A stretch of 8,858 nucleotides of DNA from QYQD01 sp040755415 (lineage in GTDB: Bacteria; Desulfobacterota; QYQD01), in contig JBFMAZ010000040.1 in the NCBI GenBank assembly GCA_040755415.1, forward strand, positions 1 through 8,858, written 5' to 3'. Of this stretch, positions 4,361 to 8,858 are shown one piece after another (positions within the stretch are counted from its first letter, which is position 1; each line of letters opens with the position of its first letter). Below the pieces are notes generated by a model. The model saw only the letters and a list, made by a program, of their open reading frames with translations, had not been told where the DNA came from and made no database searches. The translations under genes were made by a program, and so were the position numbers.

Positions 4361-6625
4361 TTAGTTAACTTTTGGATTAACAACTTTCAATAATATAGGC
4401 AGCGTGGTCAGCTCCACCAGGAGCGCGATTAACATGGTAAAGGCCGTCAGACAGCCGAATTGGATCGTCGGGATAAAATTGGATAATACCAGTATGCCGA
4501 AACCCATCACAATTACCATGCAGGTAGAAATCACGGCCGATCCTTTAGACTGCATGGTTATGGCAATGGCCTGGAAGTTGTCTTTACCTGTTCTTCTCTC
4601 GTGCTTATAACGGGTCAGAAAGTGGATGGTATCGTCAACGGCAATGCCTATGGCCACTGTAGAGATCATGGCGGTAGAGGTATTAAGGGGGATGCCCAGC
4701 CACCCCATCACGCCGAGGTTAATGAGGAGCGGGATAGCATTGGGTATAATGCTTATAAATCCGAGGGAAAACGACCGGAGGATGATAAAGATTACGCCGA
4801 AGATAAGGAAGACGGCCAGAGAGAGGCTATATATCTGGCCGTTTACCAGGGCCTCGATCAGGTTGGCAGTAAGCAGGGATTTGCCGGTTATCCGAATCTC
4901 AAGGTCAGGTCCTTGCAAGGGTTTGATAAATGCATCAGTCTTGTCTATCATGGCCCGGATGTGTCTCGAATTGTGCTCCCTGAAGTGAGCAGAGATGCGG
5001 GCGGTCTTGTAGTCAGGATCGATATAATCCCGGATATCCCCGGCGCTGTAAAGGAGCATATACTGGGCGGCCAGATTCTTGGCGGCCGGCAGCTGGTAAT
5101 AGGCCGGGTCTTCATTATGGAAGGATTGATTCATGTCTTTAAGGTAATCTGCGACAGAAATGACGCTGTCAATCTTTTCCTGCCCGCGTAGAAATTCTTC
5201 CACAGAGTCTATCTTTTTCAGCGCCGATGGTTCGAGTATGCCGTCCATCGCCTTTGTTTTGACCGAGATCTCGATGGTAGTTACACCACCCAAATTTTTC
5301 TCGACAAAATCCGTGGCCTGATAGACATCGCTCCCCTTTTTGAAGTATTCTAAAAGGTTTGTCTCTACTTTTATGCGGGATACGCCCCAGATTGAGAGCC
5401 CCATTATAACGAGGGTAAGAATGATTATCTTTTTTTCATGATTGTTCACAAGCCCGTAAAAGAAACGGATGATCTTGGTCTGTGAGGTATTTTCATGAGG
5501 TCTAAGATTTATGGGGCGCCGGCGCAGGAGGTAGAGCATGACGGGAATGAACATTATGGATACTAAAAAGGAAAAAGATATGCCCATTGAAGACACATAG
5601 CCGAAGTCCCGTATGGGCGGGATATCGTTGGCGCTCAGGGAAATGAAGCCGTCCACCGTGGTAAAGCTCGCTAAGAAACAGGGAAGGATGGCCAGCCTTA
5701 TGGAGGATATAAGGGCGGAGTCTTTATCGGGCAGGCGGGGCAGGTCTTCCCGATACTGATCGATGATGTGGATGGCCACTGCAATGCCGATGGCCATGAT
5801 GAGCGGGGCGGTGATGGTGGTTATATTATTTATGGTGGCTTTGACCAGAGGAAACGACCCCATGGTCCATATAAGGCAGATTATGATATTTACCGTGGCA
5901 ATGGACATGATCCAGAGGCTTCTAAAGATCAGATAAAGGGCGGAGGCGATCAGGACCAGGACGATGGGGACAAAGGTCTTGAGATCACCCATCATATACC
6001 GGCTTAAGGTGTTATCGGTTACCGTCCAGCCGGCCTTGTAGATTTTGGGGTGATTCCGGGGAAAGACGTCGTTGATGACGGTATCCGTCTTTTCGAGCAG
6101 ACGGGTTCGGTAGAGGTCATCGTCCGGGCAATCAAAGGTTTTCACGATAACGGCGGTAGTACGGCCGTCTCTGGAGATCAATCTGTTGACATAAAGGGGG
6201 TTGAGGAGGGCCTTTTCCCTGAGGGCGTTTAGTTCATCCGGGGAAAGCGGCAATTTTTCCACCAGGGACCGGACGTAGAAATTATCCTGTTCGCCCCGGA
6301 TGTCCGTGGTGTCGGTCAGACTGATTACATCCCGCACCTCTTCTATGTTTTCCAGTTTTTCTGTAAGTGCTTTGATCTTCGCCAGCATTTCATTGGTGAA
6401 GATATTTTCATCCTTAAAGGCTAGGACAAAGAATTCATCGGTGCCGAAATTCCTCTTGAATTCTTCAAAGAAGACGAGATCGGGATCATTTTTGAGGACA
6501 AAAGACTCTACAGAATGTTCCATCTTTGTCCTGGGGAGCATGGATGCGAAGAAGAGCGTAAGGAGGCAGAGGGTTGCCAGAAGCAGCCAGCGTTTTCGCA
6601 ATATGAAACGGGCTATTTTCTCCAT
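4361..6625 (-). CDS. MMPL-type RND superfamily exporter
   Basis: A 754-residue inner-membrane exporter with the RND duplicated plan. There is a first membrane helix at about 12-29, a periplasmic domain to about 215, a five-helix bundle at about 218-368, a second lead helix at about 398-415, a second periplasmic domain to about 595, and a last bundle at about 597-750. The length fits single-polypeptide predicted exporters (COG1033-like) rather than the roughly 1000-residue HAE pumps. The repeated motif AIGIAV occurs at 278-283 and 658-663. In the second copy it continues DDTIHFL, with Asp664 and Asp665 placed for proton relay; the first has AIHIID instead. With the upstream barrel and LolA-like proteins it probably moves lipids or other hydrophobic molecules toward the outer membrane. 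ATG 6625 lacks a clear ribosome site. Confidence 0.9.
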   Translation of the reverse strand: MEKIARFILRKRWLLLATLCLLTLFFASMLPRTKMEHSVESFVLKNDPDLVFFEEFKRNFGTDEFFVLAFKDENIFTNEMLAKIKALTEKLENIEEVRDVISLTDTTDIRGEQDNFYVRSLVEKLPLSPDELNALREKALLNPLYVNRLISRDGRTTAVIVKTFDCPDDDLYRTRLLEKTDTVINDVFPRNHPKIYKAGWTVTDNTLSRYMMGDLKTFVPIVLVLIASALYLIFRSLWIMSIATVNIIICLIWTMGSFPLVKATINNITTITAPLIMAIGIAVAIHIIDQYREDLPRLPDKDSALISSIRLAILPCFLASFTTVDGFISLSANDIPPIRDFGYVSSMGISFSFLVSIMFIPVMLYLLRRRPINLRPHENTSQTKIIRFFYGLVNNHEKKIIILTLVIMGLSIWGVSRIKVETNLLEYFKKGSDVYQATDFVEKNLGGVTTIEISVKTKAMDGILEPSALKKIDSVEEFLRGQEKIDSVISVADYLKDMNQSFHNEDPAYYQLPAAKNLAAQYMLLYSAGDIRDYIDPDYKTARISAHFREHNSRHIRAMIDKTDAFIKPLQGPDLEIRITGKSLLTANLIEALVNGQIYSLSLAVFLIFGVIFIILRSFSLGFISIIPNAIPLLINLGVMGWLGIPLNTSTAMISTVAIGIAVDDTIHFLTRYKHERRTGKDNFQAIAITMQSKGSAVISTCMVIVMGFGILVLSNFIPTIQFGCLTAFTMLIALLVELTTLPILLKVVNPKVN

Positions 6626-6651
6626 AAGGATCGCTTACTGCTAACGTATCT

Positions 6652-6825
6652 GGTATCACTTTAGTCTTTTGAAAATGTCGCAAAACCCAGGATCAAATCC
6701 CCCCTCGCCCCCCCTTTCCAAAAGGGGGGAATACATTTCCCCCTTTGAAAAAGGGGGATTAAGGGGGATTTCTGAGGCACTGTTTTCTGGACGACTAGCT
6801 CTTTTCAAACAACTAAAGTGTTACC
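6652..6825. mobile_element. MITE-like element with terminal inverted repeats and target duplication
   Basis: The ends are inverted copies over 24 bp: 6652-6675 begins GGTATCACTTTAGT, and the complement of 6802-6825 begins GGTAACACTTTAGT, matching at 21 of 24 positions. A direct GTATCT lies immediately outside each end (6646-6651 and 6826-6831); counting the adjacent C and G, the repeat may be 8 bp. No coding frame is inside. The middle holds a third inverted pair, AAATCCCCC (6695-6703) and GGGGGATTT (6763-6771), enclosing two perfect 9-bp hairpins (6709-6729 and 6738-6758). This is the form of a non-autonomous transposon. Removing it with one target copy would leave about 40 bp between the barrel and exporter genes. 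Its hairpins may affect read-through to the exporter. Confidence 0.8.
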
Positions 6826-6845
6826 GTATCTGAACCCCTTGAGGG

Positions 6846-8273
6846 TTAAAATGAGAACCTGACGGCAAGATAACCCTGATCGTTTCTGTCGTAGTTCCCT
6901 AAAAATGTATCGGCCTTTCCGTCAAAAATGTTCAGGCCCGCGAAGATAGACAGATTGTCCACATAACGCAGTTCGACTTCCGGATTCAGATAGAAGCCGT
7001 TGTCGGTGAGGTTGTAACATGAATCAAGATTGAGACGCAGTTTGTCGTGGAAGAAGGGCTTTCTTATACGAAGGAAAAGGCCGGACTCAAACTCATGGTC
7101 GAAAAGGATCCTGTCGTCATAGCTGAATATCTTTCTCTGGTATAATTGGAGATTCGCATACCAGTCGTCGGTAAAGGTCCTGTCAATACCAAGGACGTAG
7201 TGCAGTATATGCTTGCCGGTAGAGGTGAGGTCATTTTTTAAAAATACCTGGTCGGTCATATAGGCCGCCTCGCCCCGGATGCCGAAGAGGCCCATGGTGG
7301 TCTCCACTTCGGCCCCGATGACCTGATTTCTCTCATAGGTTACGATGATATCCTCATCAAGCAGTTGGGCCTGTGCCAATTGGCCCAAAAGCGCCTCTGC
7401 CGACGGGTTGCTGACGTTGATATTTTTAATGGGGAAACTTTCAATAAAGGGTAAAGGATTCCTCGTGTAAAGATAACTGATTCCATAGTCGAGGTTGCCG
7501 GCTGTCCCGGTAAGCCGCAGTCCGGCCTCTCCGTTCTCAAGGCCGGTGGAGTATTCCTTTTCCCTTGTCTCCAGGCCGGTCAGGTAGTCTTTAAGCGCCT
7601 GTGATAATGTCGTGGAGTGCCTTGCCTGAGTCTTGAGGTGCTTGAGGGTGGCCCAGTCCGACCCAAAGAAATCGGTTTTGGCGCTGCGGAAGCGTGGTTT
7701 ATATATGCCCTCTATGGTGCCTTCGGCCAAAAAATAACGCGCCCGCAGCATAAATACGGGCAGTTTTCTGTCTTCCAGCCTTAATATGATACTCTCCCGC
7801 AGGTCCTGCGGATTGAGGTTGTCCACCGGACTTATTTCGTCTGTCTTGCCCCAGCGCACAATCTGGTTGCCGACTGTTATATCCCACTTCTGCTCTGAGA
7901 ATTCTACATAACCCTCAAACAGTTCGGCGCTGAAATCATCCCTTGAGCCGTCGTTGCGGAACCACAGGTAATCTGACATCACCGAGGCAAGAATCCTGAT
8001 ATGTTCCTCAATCTGGGCCTTTCCTTCCAGGAATAACTTGTTTCTAAAGGTGCGTGTGTCTTCGTAAGGTGCGTCGTGCCGCAGGTCTTCCGCCCCACGG
8101 GCCCAGATATTGCCGCTGACCTCGGAGTCTCGGATCAGGGAGAAAGGCTGGGCAGAGGCAGTGTATGCGGGAAAGGGGCGCAGGAATGCAACCAGGGCAA
8201 AAAACAGGAACAAGGCCTTGCATTTATCAATATTTTTCCAGATTGCGTAATGTAAAGATATTTTGGTCAACAT
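6846..8273 (-). CDS. Outer-membrane beta-barrel protein, DUF1302-like
   Basis: About 475 residues from ATG 8273. A signal peptide has a hydrophobic core (ALFLFFALVAF, about residues 20-30) and likely cleavage after AYTASA (near 41). Alternating strands rich in aromatic residues then run to a C-terminal phenylalanine (AVRFSF), the usual barrel-assembly signal. The segment GNQIVRWGKTDEISP followed by NPQDLRE (about 135-160) resembles DUF1302-type porin-like proteins found with LolA-like and RND genes. It probably forms the outer-membrane end of this export route; substrate is unknown. The start is uncertain: ATG 8273 overlaps the preceding gene by 47 nt with no ribosome site, TTG 8303 has AGGA upstream but overlaps by 77 nt, and a rare ATT at 8231 would couple to the preceding TGA. 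Confidence 0.75.
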   Translation of the reverse strand: MLTKISLHYAIWKNIDKCKALFLFFALVAFLRPFPAYTASAQPFSLIRDSEVSGNIWARGAEDLRHDAPYEDTRTFRNKLFLEGKAQIEEHIRILASVMSDYLWFRNDGSRDDFSAELFEGYVEFSEQKWDITVGNQIVRWGKTDEISPVDNLNPQDLRESIILRLEDRKLPVFMLRARYFLAEGTIEGIYKPRFRSAKTDFFGSDWATLKHLKTQARHSTTLSQALKDYLTGLETREKEYSTGLENGEAGLRLTGTAGNLDYGISYLYTRNPLPFIESFPIKNINVSNPSAEALLGQLAQAQLLDEDIIVTYERNQVIGAEVETTMGLFGIRGEAAYMTDQVFLKNDLTSTGKHILHYVLGIDRTFTDDWYANLQLYQRKIFSYDDRILFDHEFESGLFLRIRKPFFHDKLRLNLDSCYNLTDNGFYLNPEVELRYVDNLSIFAGLNIFDGKADTFLGNYDRNDQGYLAVRFSF

Positions 8274-8858
8274 TGACGTTATATGAGATCTTTTGGATTT
8301 CAAGCACTGTCCTGTGCTGGTTACGGAGATCGGCCATCTCGGCCACCATATCCGTCCATATGCCGCTTATCTTCTGGAGATTGAGCACCGTATAGCGTTT
8401 CATTGCCCGGCCATGATTGTAATAGTCAATCTGAATAGGCACATAGCTATCTTTGGTTACAAGGGCTACAAACTTTTCGTATTGAGACTCGGCAGAGGGT
8501 TTCGGCGTACTCTCCAATATCCAGCAATTAAAGCCGCCCACGACCTTTGATCCCAAAAGCTTATGGACGTCTTTTTCGACCTTCCTCCTTTGCATGTCTT
8601 CATAAGTAAAATCCGAATTGACAAACTTTTGATCCTTCTGGCTCGATACAATCCTTCTGCTCCGTCTTAGTTCCGGTAAAAACAGGTACTGGTCATCGTC
8701 CCGGCCCTTATTTTCCCAGGTCATAAACCCGGTTCCTCTTATCTCAGCCGGGCTGTTAAAGCGGATCAGCGTCTTTTTTAACTCCCCAAAATCCCTTCGC
8801 CATATCTCCATTTCTCTGACACGGCTCCGGCCGTCTTTTTCAATAAGCCTCATAAGTA
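8227..8858 (-). CDS. LolA-like outer-membrane lipoprotein-sorting protein, 5' end outside window
   Basis: At least 209 residues. The reading frame is open through the window edge, so the signal peptide and first strands are missing; the ATG at 8853 is probably internal. It matches the LolA_like group named outer membrane lipoprotein-sorting protein, periplasmic half-barrels related to LolA/LolB that hold a lipid group. Numbering from that ATG, recognisable parts are RFNSPAEIRGTGFM (31-44), YLFLPELRRSRRI (56-68), SDFTYEDM (80-87), and a late IQIDYYNHG (140-148). Such genes are typically next to MMPL-type exporters, and here the barrel gene overlaps its end. It likely accepts cargo from the exporter in the periplasm. 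The cargo is not known. Confidence 0.85.
   Translation of the reverse strand, partial: LMRLIEKDGRSRVREMEIWRRDFGELKKTLIRFNSPAEIRGTGFMTWENKGRDDDQYLFLPELRRSRRIVSSQKDQKFVNSDFTYEDMQRRKVEKDVHKLLGSKVVGGFNCWILESTPKPSAESQYEKFVALVTKDSYVPIQIDYYNHGRAMKRYTVLNLQKISGIWTDMVAEMADLRNQHRTVLEIQKISYNVNVDQNIFTLRNLEKY

Noticed and set aside
4601..5191. Plus-strand 196-residue reading frame
   Set aside because: Fully antisense to the RND exporter, with composition typical of a shadow frame.
6695..6771. C-run hairpins as a simple terminator for the barrel gene
   Set aside because: They are placed centrally inside an element with inverted ends and target duplication and have no following T run on the minus strand; some effect on read-through remains possible.

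Overview
The window reads as chromosomal accessory DNA from a Gram-negative environmental bacterium. A beta-barrel outer-membrane protein, a LolA-like periplasmic protein and an RND exporter sit together, and a PEP-CTERM-like tail lies at the left end. The density of toxin-antitoxin (TA) genes and the dispersed hairpin repeats fit a Desulfobacterota (deltaproteobacterial) type genome. That placement is inference; no rRNA or other marker gene is present. Every intact gene lies on the minus strand, so transcription runs from right to left.

Right part (about 8858 to 4361): a three-gene envelope export unit. Its order is a LolA-like outer-membrane lipoprotein-sorting protein (5' end outside the window), a DUF1302-like outer-membrane barrel, and a 754-residue MMPL/RND exporter. 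The exporter is separated from the barrel gene by a 174-bp non-coding element. It has 24-bp terminal inverted repeats (21/24 matching) and is flanked by a direct GTATCT repeat. It looks like a MITE inserted into what was an operon gap of about 40 bp.

Middle and left part (about 4360 to 460): four consecutive two-gene TA modules of four different families, all in the same orientation. They are an AbrB-type antitoxin with a RelE-type toxin, a ribbon-helix-helix antitoxin with a PIN toxin, DUF4160 with DUF2442, and a DUF4258 toxin with a YgiT-type zinc-finger antitoxin. Each module has its own recognisable sigma-70 promoter, and two promoters carry repeats placed like autoregulatory operators. 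A ThiF/TcdA-like adenylyltransferase gene follows the RelE toxin by 16 nt. Its stop codon lies inside a dispersed palindromic repeat.

The two leftmost TA modules encode unrelated proteins but have matching outer parts: the same -35 box and spacer start, a shared upstream motif, nearly the same GC-rich terminator, and a related purine-rich tail beyond it. They look like interchangeable cassettes in a common frame.

Left end (1 to 460): no intact gene. It holds a plus-strand remnant resembling a PEP-CTERM sorting tail, then imperfect purine-rich repeats ending in three perfect 23-bp tandem copies, then a small hairpin region.
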